From contig MTMO01000024.1 in assembly GCA_002011235.1 (NCBI GenBank), positions 1 to 39,148 on the forward strand: 39,148 nt of DNA. Reading direction: 5' to 3'. The position numbers and the translations under genes were made by a program. Of this stretch, positions 16,936 through 28,842 are shown one piece after another. Each line of letters begins with the position of its first letter. Position 1 is the stretch's first letter. Under the pieces are notes generated by a model. The model made no database searches, was not told where the DNA came from, and saw only the letters and a program-made list of their open reading frames with translations. The DNA comes from Archaeoglobus sp. JdFR-27 (GTDB taxonomy: Archaea; Halobacteriota; Archaeoglobi; Archaeoglobales; Archaeoglobaceae).

Positions 16936-17256
16936 TTAGGTTTCAAGAACTATTTCGATGTTCACATCTTTCGGAACCTGAATTCGCATAATCTGTCTCA
17001 ATGCTCTTTCATCAGCGGCGATATCTATGAGTCTTTTGTGGATTCTCATCTCCCAGTGGTCGTAGGTTTCAGAACCTTCTCCGTCGGGAGCCTTTCTGAC
17101 CGGTACCACAAGCCTTTTTGTTGGCAGTGGTACAGGTCCGCTCATTTCAACTCCTGTTTTCGTTGCTATCTCCTTGATTTGACTGCATATCCTATCTAAA
17201 TCCACTGGATTAAGTCCAGAGAGTCTAATTCTTGCCTTGTATCCCTTGATTGCCAT
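16936..17256 (-). CDS. rps10: Small ribosomal subunit protein uS10
   Basis: The protein has 106 aa, the usual archaeal length. It shows the family start [18 protein letters not shown], the loop [19 protein letters not shown] and [13 protein letters not shown]. It belongs to the 30S head. The ATG at 17254-17256 follows GAGGG, and the gene follows tuf by 26 bases, the usual archaeal tuf-rps10 pair. Its short 3' neighbour is rnz. Confidence 0.97.
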   Translation of the reverse strand: MAIKGYKARIRLSGLNPVDLDRICSQIKEIATKTGVEMSGPVPLPTKRLVVPVRKAPDGEGSETYDHWEMRIHKRLIDIAADERALRQIMRIQVPKDVNIEIVLET

Positions 17257-17282
17257 GAAAAACCCTCAGAAAATAGAAAAAA

Positions 17283-18554
17283 TTAGGTTCTCTCGGTAAG
17301 GTCGAGAACCATTCCTGCTGCTACTGTCTGACCCATGTCCCTGATGGCAAATCTGCCAAGAGGTGGGATCTCCTTAACCTTTTCTATTACCATCGGTCTA
17401 GTAGGTTCAAGCTTGACTATAGCAGCATCTCCAGTTTTCAGGAACTGTGGGTTCTCTTCTTTTGCCTGTCCTGTCCTTGGATCGATCTTCTTCTGAAGCT
17501 CAACGAATCTGCAAGCAACCTGAGCCGTGTGAGCATGCACGACTGGTGTGTAGCCAACTGTTATCGCAGTGGGATGCTGCAGCACGACTATCTGCGCTGT
17601 GAAGTCCTTCACAACTGTAGGTGGATTATCTGTATGGCCACAAACATCTCCTCTCCTGATATCGTTCTTGCTCACTCCTCTTACATTGAAACCGATGTTA
17701 TCTCCGGGGATAGCTTCTGGAATCGCCTCGTGGTGCATTTCAATGCTCTTTACCTCTCCTGATACCGCTGGTGGCATGAATATAACTTTGTCTCCGGTTT
17801 TGAGGACTCCTGTCTCAACTCTGCCAACTGGAACTGTTCCAACTCCGCTTATTGAATAGACATCCTGGACTGGAATCCTGAGTGGTTTGTCGATAGGTTT
17901 CTCTGGTGCTTTGAACATATCGAAAACTTCGAAGAAAGTCGGTCCATTGTACCATGGAGTCTTATCGGACTTCTTGATGACATTATCTCCATAATAGGCA
18001 GAGGTTGGAATCATTGGTACCTCATCCGGCTTGTAACCAACCATCCTGATGAGCTTTGAAACATCCTCCTTAACCTGCTCGTATCTTTCTTTGTCGTAAT
18101 TGATCTTGTCCATCTTGTTTATAGCAACAACGAGCTGGTTTATTCCGAGTGTTCTTGCAAGGAATACATGCTCCTTTGTCTGAGCTTGTACACCATCGTT
18201 AACATCAACAACGAGAATTGCAGCATCGGCTTGGCTCGCTCCCGTGATCATGTTCTTGATGAAGTCCCTGTGGCCAGGACAATCGACGATCGTGATGTAG
18301 TACTTGTTCGTCTCGAATTTCCTATGGGCAACGTCAATCGTTATCCCTCTTTCTCTCTCTTCTTTTAGCTTATCCATTACCCATGCAAACTCAAAAGTGG
18401 CTTTCCCTTTCTCCTGTGCTTCTTTCCTGTATTTCTCTATGATGTGCTCTGGGATCTCTCCCGCCTCGTAAAGCAGTCTACCAATTAACGTGCTCTTCCC
18501 ATGGTCCACATGCCCAATCATGGCAATATTGATGTGCTCCTTTTCCTTAGCCAT
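17283..18554 (-). CDS. tuf: Elongation factor 1-alpha (aEF1A)
   Basis: The protein has 423 aa. GTPase motifs are in order: GHVDHGKS (residues ~13-20), the effector region [23 protein letters not shown], and the later beta-barrel domains II and III with the tRNA-contact [12 protein letters not shown] region. It brings aminoacyl-tRNA to the ribosome as a GTP complex. The ATG at 18552-18554 is preceded by GGAGG 7 bases away. It has its own TATA box about 67 bases upstream, so it is expressed apart from fusA. Confidence 0.98.
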   Translation of the reverse strand: MAKEKEHINIAMIGHVDHGKSTLIGRLLYEAGEIPEHIIEKYRKEAQEKGKATFEFAWVMDKLKEERERGITIDVAHRKFETNKYYITIVDCPGHRDFIKNMITGASQADAAILVVDVNDGVQAQTKEHVFLARTLGINQLVVAINKMDKINYDKERYEQVKEDVSKLIRMVGYKPDEVPMIPTSAYYGDNVIKKSDKTPWYNGPTFFEVFDMFKAPEKPIDKPLRIPVQDVYSISGVGTVPVGRVETGVLKTGDKVIFMPPAVSGEVKSIEMHHEAIPEAIPGDNIGFNVRGVSKNDIRRGDVCGHTDNPPTVVKDFTAQIVVLQHPTAITVGYTPVVHAHTAQVACRFVELQKKIDPRTGQAKEENPQFLKTGDAAIVKLEPTRPMVIEKVKEIPPLGRFAIRDMGQTVAAGMVLDLTERT

Positions 18555-18616
18555 AATACCAATCCTCCATAATCATTCTTTTAGACCTTTTAGCTTCTTC
18601 AATCGCTTTTGATAGC

Positions 18617-18630
18617 CGGGTATATAAAAC
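18617..18630 (-). promoter_or_regulatory. TATA box of tuf
   Basis: On the - strand AGTTTTATATACCCG covers this site and fits the archaeal TTTATATA consensus well. The start of transcription would be about 25 bases on, near 18595, giving a leader of ~40 bases that carries the GGAGG ribosome binding site. This is the strongest-looking promoter in the - strand gene block. Confidence 0.7.
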
Positions 18631-19042
18631 TTTCACTGAATGAGCCCATCTTTTTAATCGAGCAAACTGATCTTTTTCCTTGTATTTTAAATTTTACCAT
18701 GGGTTCTAGCATAAAGCACGAAATTCCTCCGTATGAAACCTTGTTGTATCCAATTCACAAAGAGCAAGGTAAATCAATATTTTTGGAGAAAATTCTGAAT
18801 TCTGAATATAAAAATCGAAGACAATTATGAGGTGATAACCATCTGAAATTCCATATATCGAGTCTTATGTTGACTGGAAGTGCAAGCTGTAAACTCTTTC
18901 TCTTGTTGGTTAACTTCATAAGAATAGGTTGTAAAATAATTTGGAGACAAGATAGTTACTTTAAAATTTTGGTATCAGGACTAAAAAAGTTTCAATAATT
19001 TGGATAAAGAAAATAGAAATTGGAAAAAGAAGTTTTTCCCTA
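18631..19042. other. Gene-poor gap between fusA and tuf
   Basis: About 410 bases with no convincing gene, the widest gap in the translation gene block. It holds T/A-rich stretches that may end the fusA transcript. On the + strand there is a 43-codon frame from ATG 18699 to 18830 (MGSSIKHEIPPYETLLYPIH...) with no ribosome binding site; I do not call it a gene. No repeat or RNA gene is visible. Confidence 0.6.
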
Positions 19043-21229
19043 TTAGGCGACAAAATCCTCTGGTTTTGGAATCTCCAGTTTTAGCCCTTTTCTTTTCCTA
19101 ACTTCCATCACGAAGTCTTGGAGCATCCCGCCAGGAACGAGTTCGAATCCTGAAACTTCAGTACTCCATAAAGCCTTTCCTGCAGTGGCAGATCTGATGT
19201 CTCCAGCAAAGCCGAACATCTCCTTAACCGGAGCTTTTGCTATAACTGTTACCATGTCTCCTTCAGTCTTCATCTCAAGTACTTGCCCCCTTCTTCCTTG
19301 GATTTCTCTTGTGACATTTCCGAGCATGTCTTGTGGAATTGAAATGAAAACCTTCTGATAAGGCTCGAGCAGAGTTGGATTTGCCTGGAGCATCGCTGCA
19401 AAAATGGCAGATCTCACAGCGGGAATGACTTGAGCGGGGCCTCGATGAACTGCATCTTCATGCAGTTTGCAGTCTACCAGTTTGACTTTCACCCCCATCA
19501 CAGGCTCTCTTGCTAATGGCCCGGCACGCATTGCCTCTCTGAACCCCTCAAGTATTAACTCCATCGTCTCGTTCAGGTATTGGATCCCCTTCGTCACATC
19601 GGTGAAAACATTCCCCTCATAATACTCCTGAATTCCAGCCGCCTCCTCCTTCGTTAGGCCTGCCTGCTCGAGGATCCTCCTCCTCTCTTTCTTATCCATC
19701 CTCATCGAAACTTCACCTTCTTTGAATGCCTTGAGTACAGCTTCAGGCAAAGGTTCGACGACTATGTAAAACCTGTTGTGCTTGTTCGGACTCTTCCCCT
19801 CTACAGTTGGAGAAACAGCTGTTACGGTCTCTCTGAAAACAACTATTGGTGGAGAGGTGATAACCTCGAGATTCTTCTCCCTTCGTATCTTCTCAACCAT
19901 CACTTCCAGATGCAGTTCTCCCATACCACTGAGCAGGTGTTCTCCTGTTTCTTCATTGAGTGTAACTTGAAGCGTTGGGTCCTCTTTGGCGAGCATCCTC
20001 AATACTTCAATGAGCTTTGGTAAGTCTCTCGGATTTTTTGCCTCTATTGCCATCGTCACAACCGGCTCGCTAACATGCTTGATGCTCTCGAAGGGGATGA
20101 AATCCTCTAAGGTTGTGCAGGTTGAGCCAGCCACGGCATCCTTCAATCCAACGATTGCCACGATGTTTCCGGCTGGAATTTCTGGTACATCTACTCTTTT
20201 CGGCCCCATGAAAAGGCCAACATTCTGTATCCTATTCTTTGTCTTTCTGTCAACGATGTAAAGCTCCATGCTTCCTTTGATCGTTCCACTGAAAAGTCTA
20301 CCAACTGCAATTTCTCCGGCATGCGGATCGGCAACGATTTTTGTTATCATTAAAACTACTGGGCCATTAGGGTCGCATTTCGCCATCGCCTGCCCTTCTG
20401 GACTATCGAACTTGCCTTTCCATATAACGCTTATCCTCTCCTTCTGAGCCTGTGTTGGATCTGGCAGATGCCTGATAACCATGTCGAGAACAACTCTGTG
20501 GAGGGGAGACTTCTTCGACAGCTCTTTAGCATCACCGTTCTTTAAGTATTCCGTTACCTCTTTGAATCCTATTCCCGTTTCCTTCACCGAAGGAACGCTA
20601 ACCGCCCATTTGTACAATGCCGAGCCAAATGCAACGCTTCCTTCTGTAACATCCAACCTCCATTCCTTGTACTTTTCCGGCCTCATCGCCTTAATAAGCT
20701 TGTTAACCTCGTTTATAACTTTGAGCAAACGGTTCTGCATCTCTTCAGGACCGAGCTCAAGCTCTCTTATCAGCCTGTCAACCTTGTTAATGAAAAGAAT
20801 TGGTTTAACGTTCTCTCGCAAAGCCTGCCTTAGAACGGTCTCAGTTTGGGGCATTACACCTTCAACAGCATCTATAACAACTAATGCCCCGTCAACAGCT
20901 CTCATCGCCCTTGTAACATCTCCTCCAAAGTCAACGTGTCCAGGTGTGTCGATAAGGTTAATCAAATACTCTTCGCCTTTGTACTCGTGAACCATCGAAA
21001 CGTTCGCTGCACTTATAGTTATTCCCCTTTCCTGCTCCTGCTCATCGAAGTCAAGGTAAAGTTGCCTTCCAGCAAGCTCTTCGCTAATCATTCCAGCCCC
21101 TGCCAAAAGGTTATCGCTCAAAGTCGTTTTTCCATGATCGATATGTGCAACGATACCCATGTTTCTGATCTTCTTTGGCTGATGCATAAGTTCTGTAACC
21201 CTATCAATCATTTTCTTCGCTCTAACCAT
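19043..21229 (-). CDS. fusA: Elongation factor 2 (aEF2)
   Basis: The protein has 728 aa from the ATG at 21227-21229 ([11 protein letters not shown]). An upstream ATG and GTG are in frame, but the AGGTGAT ribosome binding site fits this start best and it matches the family. GTPase motifs: [27 protein letters not shown]. The tip of domain IV carries [20 protein letters not shown], with the histidine that becomes diphthamide. It drives translocation on the ribosome. It sits in the archaeal order rps12-rps7-fusA. Confidence 0.98.
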   Translation of the reverse strand: MVRAKKMIDRVTELMHQPKKIRNMGIVAHIDHGKTTLSDNLLAGAGMISEELAGRQLYLDFDEQEQERGITISAANVSMVHEYKGEEYLINLIDTPGHVDFGGDVTRAMRAVDGALVVIDAVEGVMPQTETVLRQALRENVKPILFINKVDRLIRELELGPEEMQNRLLKVINEVNKLIKAMRPEKYKEWRLDVTEGSVAFGSALYKWAVSVPSVKETGIGFKEVTEYLKNGDAKELSKKSPLHRVVLDMVIRHLPDPTQAQKERISVIWKGKFDSPEGQAMAKCDPNGPVVLMITKIVADPHAGEIAVGRLFSGTIKGSMELYIVDRKTKNRIQNVGLFMGPKRVDVPEIPAGNIVAIVGLKDAVAGSTCTTLEDFIPFESIKHVSEPVVTMAIEAKNPRDLPKLIEVLRMLAKEDPTLQVTLNEETGEHLLSGMGELHLEVMVEKIRREKNLEVITSPPIVVFRETVTAVSPTVEGKSPNKHNRFYIVVEPLPEAVLKAFKEGEVSMRMDKKERRRILEQAGLTKEEAAGIQEYYEGNVFTDVTKGIQYLNETMELILEGFREAMRAGPLAREPVMGVKVKLVDCKLHEDAVHRGPAQVIPAVRSAIFAAMLQANPTLLEPYQKVFISIPQDMLGNVTREIQGRRGQVLEMKTEGDMVTVIAKAPVKEMFGFAGDIRSATAGKALWSTEVSGFELVPGGMLQDFVMEVRKRKGLKLEIPKPEDFVA

Positions 21230-21252
21230 AGTCATCACCTAAAAAAGAAAGT

Positions 21253-21834
21253 TTACCTTGCACTCTTGGCAACTCTCTCCACTTCTTCCTTCTTTGCCAC
21301 AGCAAAGCTCTTGCTATCGTTATTTGCTGCAGCAATAATCTCCTCCGCCAAACAAACCTCAATACTCTTTTTCGATTTGAAGCTGGCCCTTCTAGCTCCT
21401 TCGGCTATGTTCCTCAGAGCAACATCAAGTCTTCTAAGGCTTGAGGAGTCGACGGACTTTGGAACGGCTATGCCACCATATTTCAACCTCACGATCTCCT
21501 CTCTTGGGCCAGCATTCATAACAGCATCAACCAAAACCTGAAGGGGGTTTTGCTTCGTCCTCTTCTCAATAATCTCAAATGCCCCTTTAACGATATTGTG
21601 GGCAAGGATTTTTTTCCCTGTATTTTTCTCTTTTCTCATCACCTTGTTTATCAATCGCTCGACAATGAATACCTTTCTTTTCCCGAAAGGAATCTTTGAG
21701 TGTCTTCCGTGGGTGTGGTAGACATATATCGGCTTTAAAGATATGTAGTTCTTCAATGCAGGATCCTTGATCTCAACCTCATCTGGGTTATATTTACCAA
21801 AAACGAGCAACTCTTCCTCGCTAAAACCGTACAC
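21253..21834 (-). CDS. rps7: Small ribosomal subunit protein uS7
   Basis: The protein has 193 aa, typical for archaeal uS7. Family segments: [28 protein letters not shown]-like [20 protein letters not shown], and a C-terminal basic tail. It organises the 3' domain of 16S rRNA. The start is GTG (21832-21834), chosen for the AGGTGA ribosome binding site 5 bases upstream; that site overlaps the end of rps12, separated by only 4 bases. The stop is 23 bases before fusA. Confidence 0.97.
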   Translation of the reverse strand: MYGFSEEELLVFGKYNPDEVEIKDPALKNYISLKPIYVYHTHGRHSKIPFGKRKVFIVERLINKVMRKEKNTGKKILAHNIVKGAFEIIEKRTKQNPLQVLVDAVMNAGPREEIVRLKYGGIAVPKSVDSSSLRRLDVALRNIAEGARRASFKSKKSIEVCLAEEIIAAANNDSKSFAVAKKEEVERVAKSAR

Positions 21835-21838
21835 GCTT

Positions 21839-22267
21839 TCACCTCAATGGTTTTTCTTTTCTCCCTTTCCAGAGCTCCTTTAGCGATACATTGTTAACCT
21901 TGATCACCTTGTATCTTATGCCCGGGATGTCTCCCATACTCCTTCCCATCCTTCCCCCGATCTTCTCGACGATCACTTCATCATGCTCATCAATGAAGTT
22001 GATCGAGCCATCTCCGGGTGTGAATGCGGAAATTTGCTTTCCGTTCTTGATAAGCTGAACTCTCACAGCTTTCCTTATCCCTGAATTCGGCTGTCTTGCC
22101 TCAACGCCAAGTTTCTCTAGCACGATTCCTCTTGCCATTGGCGCACCCTCTAACGGATCGGATTTAACGTTGAGCCTGAGAACTCTCCTTACATATCTCT
22201 TATCGCTCCATCTGAACTTCTTTTTCTGTTCGATCAGCTTTCTTCCTGCGAACAAACCTCTGCCCAT
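21839..22267 (-). CDS. rps12: Small ribosomal subunit protein uS12
   Basis: The protein has 142 aa. It has the decoding-centre loops [20 protein letters not shown] and the [20 protein letters not shown] segment, as in archaeal and eukaryotic S23/uS12. ATG at 22265-22267 with AAGGTGATA upstream. It heads the rps12-rps7-fusA group, 27 bases after nusA. Confidence 0.97.
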   Translation of the reverse strand: MGRGLFAGRKLIEQKKKFRWSDKRYVRRVLRLNVKSDPLEGAPMARGIVLEKLGVEARQPNSGIRKAVRVQLIKNGKQISAFTPGDGSINFIDEHDEVIVEKIGGRMGRSMGDIPGIRYKVIKVNNVSLKELWKGRKEKPLR

Positions 22268-22294
22268 GTTTTATCACCTTGGTGTCATTATTTA

Positions 22295-22714
22295 TTATTT
22301 CACGATTATACTTTCAATATCGTGATGTCTTTTGGCCAACTCTTTGGCCTTGTTTATATTCTTACCGCCTTTGCCAATCACCAGCCCTTTGAGCTGGGGA
22401 TTAACGGTTATTATCGCATACTTTTTATCATCCTTTTCTTGCAGCTTCACACTGATATTAATCGGTTTAAAAATGTTTACTATGAATTCAACAGGATCGT
22501 CTGAATACTCAACCACCTCTATTTTTTTACCTATAAGTTCTCTTGTTCTTTCTATGTTGATACCCCCCTTTCCTATCGCAGTTCCCATGTCTCCCTTTTT
22601 AACGACAAAAACCACCTTGTCATCTTGTACAACACAATCCTTAACGCTAGCTCCAGTTATACTTTCAAAAAGGGTTAAAAATCTAATACTCTCTGCAGAA
22701 AGTTTAACTCCCAT
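22295..22714 (-). CDS. nusA: NusA-like KH-domain transcription factor
   Basis: The protein has 139 aa, the short archaeal NusA made only of two KH domains. Both G-x-x-G loops are visible: MGTAIGKGGINIERTRELIG (about residue 40) and LVIGKGGKNINKAKELAKR near the end. The S1 and N-terminal polymerase-binding parts of bacterial NusA are absent, as usual in archaea. It binds RNA and probably acts in transcription elongation or termination. It lies between rpl30e and rps12. A TTTATAAAG element about 20 bases before its ATG may be an internal promoter. Confidence 0.95.
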   Translation of the reverse strand: MGVKLSAESIRFLTLFESITGASVKDCVVQDDKVVFVVKKGDMGTAIGKGGINIERTRELIGKKIEVVEYSDDPVEFIVNIFKPINISVKLQEKDDKKYAIITVNPQLKGLVIGKGGKNINKAKELAKRHHDIESIIVK

Positions 22715-22730
22715 ACTATCAGCCTCTGTT

Positions 22731-22743
22731 GGCTTTATAAAAG
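22731..22743 (-). promoter_or_regulatory. Possible internal promoter before nusA
   Basis: On the - strand GCTTTTATAAAGCC reads as a TATA box about 20-28 bases before the nusA ATG. It would start a transcript with a very short or no leader. The 93-base gap between rpl30e and nusA, wide for this block, supports a promoter here. Inference from sequence only. Confidence 0.45.
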
Positions 22744-22807
22744 CATCTAATTCTTTTCTTCATCAATATCGATTCGTGTATTTGTCTCCCTTCTAAACAT
22801 ATGTCGA

Positions 22808-23095
22808 TCAAACCGCACTAAGGATCTCTGATTCTCCTGGTTCGACGATTGCAAGCATCGAAATACCAAAGGGTTTTCCGCACGTTGCTCCAAGATCCAT
22901 GTTGGTGCCTTTGTAAGTAATCACGGGTACATCGAATTTTTTGATTTCTTCCAAATACTCCTCAGGACAGTTTGCTGCCATAATCACGAGTTTCGCATCC
23001 CCACTTTTTAAAGCTTTAAATGTTCTTTTTGCCCCAAGGTATACTTTTCCTGTGTTCAAAGCCTTTCTTAAAGCCTTTTCAACATCGACTTTCAT
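22808..23095 (-). CDS. rpl30e: Large ribosomal subunit protein eL30
   Basis: The protein has 95 aa, the usual length. It is an L7Ae/L30e/S12e-fold RNA-binding protein with the eL30 pattern TGKVYLGAKRTFKALKSGDA, VIMAANCPEEY and GTNMDLGATCGKPFGIS. It binds kink-turn RNA in the large subunit and exists only in archaea and eukaryotes. The ATG follows GAGGTGAAATC. Its place between rpoA2 and nusA is the standard archaeal order. Confidence 0.96.
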   Translation of the reverse strand: MKVDVEKALRKALNTGKVYLGAKRTFKALKSGDAKLVIMAANCPEEYLEEIKKFDVPVITYKGTNMDLGATCGKPFGISMLAIVEPGESEILSAV

Positions 23096-23123
23096 GATTT
23101 CACCTCTTATTGATCATTTTTGC

Positions 23124-24290
<1,167 letters not shown>

Positions 24291-24334
24291 CTACATTCAA
24301 CCATTCTGCCCATTCTCCATTCACCATTCCACTA

Positions 24335-26974
24335 TTATCCTTCCAGCTTTTCCTTGACTTCTTCTTCGAACTCTTCACCGAGGACCTCTCTCATAATCCT
24401 TCTAACATCTACGGCTTTTCCCCTAAAACTTTTCATAGGATCTACGCCATCCTCTCCGTATTTGAACTGAATAACCATGTTTGAGGTTTGTTCTCTTACC
24501 GTTCCATCATAGTCAACTTTAAGGTCTTGTAAAGCGTTAATCAGTCTTCTCTGGAGATATCCTGATTGTGAGGTTCTTACAGCTGTATCTACGAGTCCTT
24601 CTCTCCCTCCGATTGAGTGGAAAAAGAACTCAATTGGATTTAACCCTTCTTTATAACTGCTCCTGATAAATCCTCTTGCCCTCGATCCAAGCTCCCCGGG
24701 CTTGAAATGGGAGAGTGTTCTGTTTGTATAGGTGTAACCTCTCTTAATCCTCTCTCCTCTCACGGACTGCTGACCTATGCATGCAGCCATCTGGGTAAGG
24801 TTGAGCATGGAACCTCTTGCACCACTTACCGCCATTATAACGGCTGAATTGTCCATACCGAGGTATTTGCTTGCTATATTTCCAGCCCTATCTCTTGCTC
24901 TCCCAAGGACTTGCATTATCTTCATTTCCAGCGTTTCCTCTATGCTTCTCCCCGGCATGGGTTCGAGATTTCCTTCCCTGTACTGCTCAATAAGTTCGTC
25001 CACCTTTCTTTCTGCCTCATCAAGAACCTCTCTGATCTGCTGGATAGCCTCATCGGGGATTTCCTCATCGTTTATCCCGAACGAGAAGCCGGCATTCATT
25101 ATGGCTCTTATCGAAAGTTGGGTCATGTTGTCGATGAACTTCCTTGTCTCTTCTGGCCCAAACTTCCTCATGATCTCATCTATGATTATCCCCTTGAACG
25201 CTCCGACTGACTTCTCATCAATCGTCCCCTTCAAGAGCTCTCCTTTCTTTATTATCACGTATGCATCGTGTTCGCAGTTCTCTTTCTTGCACTCCTCACA
25301 GCCCTGACATATTTCTGCCTTGTATTCCAGCGAGATCTCGGGCAGAATCGTGCTGAATATCTGCTTCCCGGTCCAAATTCTGTCGTATTTTGGCTCAGGG
25401 ATTTTGTCAACGTTAAGCCTTCTGGTTAGGTAGATCACCTCCTCTTTGGTGAACTTTTTCTCTCCTCTTGTGAGCAGGTAAAGACCGCTTATGTGGTCGT
25501 GGATACCGCCAATGATTGGTCCACCAAATCTCGGCGAGAGGATGTGCTCCTGGATCGCCATCAAGATCTTCGCCTCGGCCTGAGCTTCGAGGCTTTGGGG
25601 GACATGTAAGTTCATTTCATCTCCATCGAAATCAGCGTTGTATGGTGGGCAGACCGCTGGATTAAGTCTGAAGGTCTTGTAGGGCAGAACCTTTACGTAG
25701 TGGGCCATAATGCTCATTCTGTGTAAGGAAGGCTGTCTGTTGAAAAGCACGATATCTCCATCCTTGAGCTGTCTCTCAACGATCCATCCGGGCTCAAGCT
25801 TCTCGGCGATCTCCTCGGCATTAAGATCGAGAACCCTTATCCTCCTTCCGTCGTTTCTTATAACGTAATTTGCTCTGGGATGTTCTGTTCGCAAAATGTA
25901 TTCTCTTGCCTCATCAATGTTGTTTGGAGTAACGTAGATCGGAACTGTAAGCTCCTTCGCTATCGCAAGCGGAACCCCAACCTCCATTATGCTTAGATTT
26001 GGATCTGGGCTTATTACAGTCCTAGCGGAGAAATTAACTCTCTTGCCTGAAAGACTCCCTCTAAATCTGCCTTCCTTGCCTTTAAGCCTTTGAGCTATCG
26101 TCTTTAAAGGCCTACCACTTCTGTGCCTCGCAGGAGGAATTCCGCTCACCTCATTGTCAAGGTAGGTCGTAACATGGTACTGCAAGAGCTCCCATAGATC
26201 CTCTAGGATCAGTTGCGGAGCTCCTGCCTCTTTGTTCTCGATGAACCTCTGGTTTATCCTGATTATATCTACAAGTTTGTGAGTTAAGTCGTCTTCGCTC
26301 CTCTGCCCAGTTTCAAGGATTATGGAAGGTCGAACCGTTACGGGTGGGACTGGAAGAACTGTGAGAACCATCCATTCTGGCCTTACAGCCTTTGGATCGA
26401 GCCCAAAGACTAGCAGGTCATCAGTCGGTATTTTCTCAAGTCTCTCTCTGACGTCTTTAGGGGTAAGCCTGTGCTCGCCCTCGTAAACGAACGTGGGCTT
26501 CTCAAACTTTATGTCGAACTGGTCAGCTCCACAATAGGGACACTTCTTGATTGGTTTAGTTATCCTGAAGACCTCTTTAACAACGTTCTCGTAGTCCTGG
26601 CCGAGCTGCTTTCTTCTCTCAATTTCTGAAATGAATTCTTCCTTTTTAGAATCCCTAAGCAAAACCCTTCCGCACTCCCTGCATGTTGAGCTTAATAGCT
26701 TGGCTATAAGCTTCGCATAACCCACATGAATGACGGGAGCTGCAAGCTCTATGTGGCCGAAATGGCCAGGACATTCGCCTGCTTTTCCACCGCAAGTTTT
26801 ACATCTCAAGCCGGGATCTATGACTCCCAACTTTGGATCCATCAAACCTGCTTCAATTGGAAATCCATCATCATCATACGTTTCAGGGGTGATGATTTTG
26901 GATACGCTCATTCTCCTGATTTCTTGGGGACTTAAAACCTCAAATCTGATCGATTCTATTCTTTTCGGGATCAT
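24335..26974 (-). CDS. rpoA1: RNA polymerase subunit A' (Rpo1N)
   Basis: The protein has 879 aa. It includes the clamp zinc ribbon CKTCGGKAGECPGHFGH (~residues 58-74), a second zinc site around CRECGRVLL...CPYCG, RFRGSLSGKRVNFSARTVIS, and the absolutely conserved catalytic loop NADFDGDEMNLHVPQ that binds the active-site Mg. There is also an inserted CQGCEECKKENCEH cysteine cluster at ~565. No intein is present at the catalytic loop, unlike some relatives. The ATG follows GAGGTGTTAGA. Confidence 0.98.
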   Translation of the reverse strand: MIPKRIESIRFEVLSPQEIRRMSVSKIITPETYDDDGFPIEAGLMDPKLGVIDPGLRCKTCGGKAGECPGHFGHIELAAPVIHVGYAKLIAKLLSSTCRECGRVLLRDSKKEEFISEIERRKQLGQDYENVVKEVFRITKPIKKCPYCGADQFDIKFEKPTFVYEGEHRLTPKDVRERLEKIPTDDLLVFGLDPKAVRPEWMVLTVLPVPPVTVRPSIILETGQRSEDDLTHKLVDIIRINQRFIENKEAGAPQLILEDLWELLQYHVTTYLDNEVSGIPPARHRSGRPLKTIAQRLKGKEGRFRGSLSGKRVNFSARTVISPDPNLSIMEVGVPLAIAKELTVPIYVTPNNIDEAREYILRTEHPRANYVIRNDGRRIRVLDLNAEEIAEKLEPGWIVERQLKDGDIVLFNRQPSLHRMSIMAHYVKVLPYKTFRLNPAVCPPYNADFDGDEMNLHVPQSLEAQAEAKILMAIQEHILSPRFGGPIIGGIHDHISGLYLLTRGEKKFTKEEVIYLTRRLNVDKIPEPKYDRIWTGKQIFSTILPEISLEYKAEICQGCEECKKENCEHDAYVIIKKGELLKGTIDEKSVGAFKGIIIDEIMRKFGPEETRKFIDNMTQLSIRAIMNAGFSFGINDEEIPDEAIQQIREVLDEAERKVDELIEQYREGNLEPMPGRSIEETLEMKIMQVLGRARDRAGNIASKYLGMDNSAVIMAVSGARGSMLNLTQMAACIGQQSVRGERIKRGYTYTNRTLSHFKPGELGSRARGFIRSSYKEGLNPIEFFFHSIGGREGLVDTAVRTSQSGYLQRRLINALQDLKVDYDGTVREQTSNMVIQFKYGEDGVDPMKSFRGKAVDVRRIMREVLGEEFEEEVKEKLEG

Positions 26975-27015
26975 TCTAACACCTCAAAATATCTAACTAC
27001 TTTATTCTTACACCT

Positions 27016-28827
27016 TTAGGCTTTATCTCCAAGGATAAGCCTTGGAGCAACCATCATGGACTTCAACTCATCGAGAAGGAGCTTGAAGGCGTAGCTCATA
27101 ACAACCCTGTGGATGTTCGTATCATCATCGCAAACGTGGCAGTAGGCGGTGTTCTTTCTGTAATCGAAGGTCGCGACGTGACCGCAATTGCCACATACAT
27201 AAACCTCAACCTTATCAGATTCCTCAAGCAATCTGTCTTTCAAAAGTAAAGCAGCTCCATGGCCGATTAAAACATCTCTTTCCATCTCTCCGAATCTAAG
27301 TCCTCCTTTCCTCGCTCTGCCCTCGGTAGGCTGCCTTGTTAGAACCTGCACAGGACCTCTGCTCCTCGCGTGGATCTTGCTTGAAGCCATGTGGTATAGC
27401 TTCTGGTAATAGATGACTCCAACAAAGATGTCTGCAACGAATCTCTTTCCTGTTATGCCGTCGTACATCACTTCTTTACATGTGTGGGAGAAGCCGTACT
27501 CCTTCAAGGCCTCCCTGAGACCCTTCTCTTTCTCACCATAGAAAATCGTTGCATCTATCCTTCTTCCTTCCAAGGCTCCAACCTTTCCTCCTATCATCTC
27601 AAGCACATGGCCGACTGTCATTCTCGACGGAATCGCATGGGGGTTGATGATTATATCCGGCACTATTCCGCTTTCGGAGAAGGGCATGTCCTCTTCTGGG
27701 ACTATCAACCCAATAACACCCTTCTGACCATGCCTTGATGCGAATTTGTCGCCAAGTTCTGGAATCCTTAGATCCCTAACCCTCACCTTCGCGAGCTTAG
27801 ATCCTCCCTCTGACTGTGCCAAGAAAACCTTGTCAACGATCCCCTTCTCGTTTGATCGCATCGTTATAGAAGTCTCCCTCCTCTTTTGTGGTGATATCCC
27901 TAATTCAGTTGGCTCCTCAAGGAATCTTGGTGGAGATGTTTTTCCTATCAGAACATCATCCGGGCCAACTTCCGTTTCTGGAAAAACTAAGCCATCCTCA
28001 TCGAGATGGGCATAAGCTTCAGCTCCTCTGAAGCCAGATATGTCAGCCCCTGGAATCTCGAACTTGTCTTCTTGGCCTCCAGGATATCTCATCTCCTCTG
28101 TTTCATAGGTTCTGAAGAAATGGCTTCTTCCAAGTCCCCTTTCAATGCTCGCCTTGTTGAAGATCAAGGCATCCTCAATGTTGTATCCCTCATAGCTTAT
28201 AACAGCCACAACGAAGTTCTGGCCTGCGGGCCTCTCATCGAACTTAATCTCGAGTTGCGTGTCAGTTGTGACGATGGGGATCTGGGGATAATGCAGAAGA
28301 TGGCCTCTCGTATCAGCCCTCCAGTCGAGGTTTGAAAATGGCAAACCAAGGCTCTGCTTTATCATCGCAGCTCCCATCGTGTTTCTTGGTGATGCATTAT
28401 GCTCGGGATAGGGAATCGAGCCTGTGCAAATTCCAACTATGAGTGCTGGATCCAACTCGAGGTGAGTGTGCTCAATCGTTAAGTCCTCTTCGTTAACAGC
28501 GACGTATGCATTTTCCTCCTCCTCGGAATCGAGAAATTCTATGACCCCAATCTTTACGAGATCGTCGAATGTTATTTCACCTGATTTCAGAAGCTCGATG
28601 TGTTCAGGCTTGACAGCCGGTTCTCCACCTCTCACAACAATCAAAGGCCTTCTAGCCCTTCCCGCATCTGTGTTAATTCTCACCTCGTTAGAATCTGGAT
28701 AGTAGGCAACATTAACCTGGTGTGAAATCTTTCCGGCCCTTCTAAGCCTTCTTATATGGTTTGCAAGCTTTTCTCCATCCTCATAAAATCCTATAAGAGC
28801 TCCGTTAACGTAAACTCTAGCTTTCAT
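27016..28827 (-). CDS. rpoB1: RNA polymerase subunit B' (Rpo2C)
   Basis: The protein has 603 aa. It is the C-terminal half of Rpb2/beta. It holds [77 protein letters not shown] and the C-terminal zinc ribbon [19 protein letters not shown]. The split of B into two genes is typical of methanogens and Archaeoglobales and is one of the best taxonomic clues in the window. It starts 15 bases after rpoB2. Confidence 0.98.
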   Translation of the reverse strand: MKARVYVNGALIGFYEDGEKLANHIRRLRRAGKISHQVNVAYYPDSNEVRINTDAGRARRPLIVVRGGEPAVKPEHIELLKSGEITFDDLVKIGVIEFLDSEEEENAYVAVNEEDLTIEHTHLELDPALIVGICTGSIPYPEHNASPRNTMGAAMIKQSLGLPFSNLDWRADTRGHLLHYPQIPIVTTDTQLEIKFDERPAGQNFVVAVISYEGYNIEDALIFNKASIERGLGRSHFFRTYETEEMRYPGGQEDKFEIPGADISGFRGAEAYAHLDEDGLVFPETEVGPDDVLIGKTSPPRFLEEPTELGISPQKRRETSITMRSNEKGIVDKVFLAQSEGGSKLAKVRVRDLRIPELGDKFASRHGQKGVIGLIVPEEDMPFSESGIVPDIIINPHAIPSRMTVGHVLEMIGGKVGALEGRRIDATIFYGEKEKGLREALKEYGFSHTCKEVMYDGITGKRFVADIFVGVIYYQKLYHMASSKIHARSRGPVQVLTRQPTEGRARKGGLRFGEMERDVLIGHGAALLLKDRLLEESDKVEVYVCGNCGHVATFDYRKNTAYCHVCDDDTNIHRVVMSYAFKLLLDELKSMMVAPRLILGDKA

Positions 28828-28842
28828 AATACTTGCCCCCTA

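Noticed and set aside
18699-18830. 43-codon + strand ORF between fusA and tuf
   Set aside because: No ribosome binding site, no recognised family, and no clear promoter.
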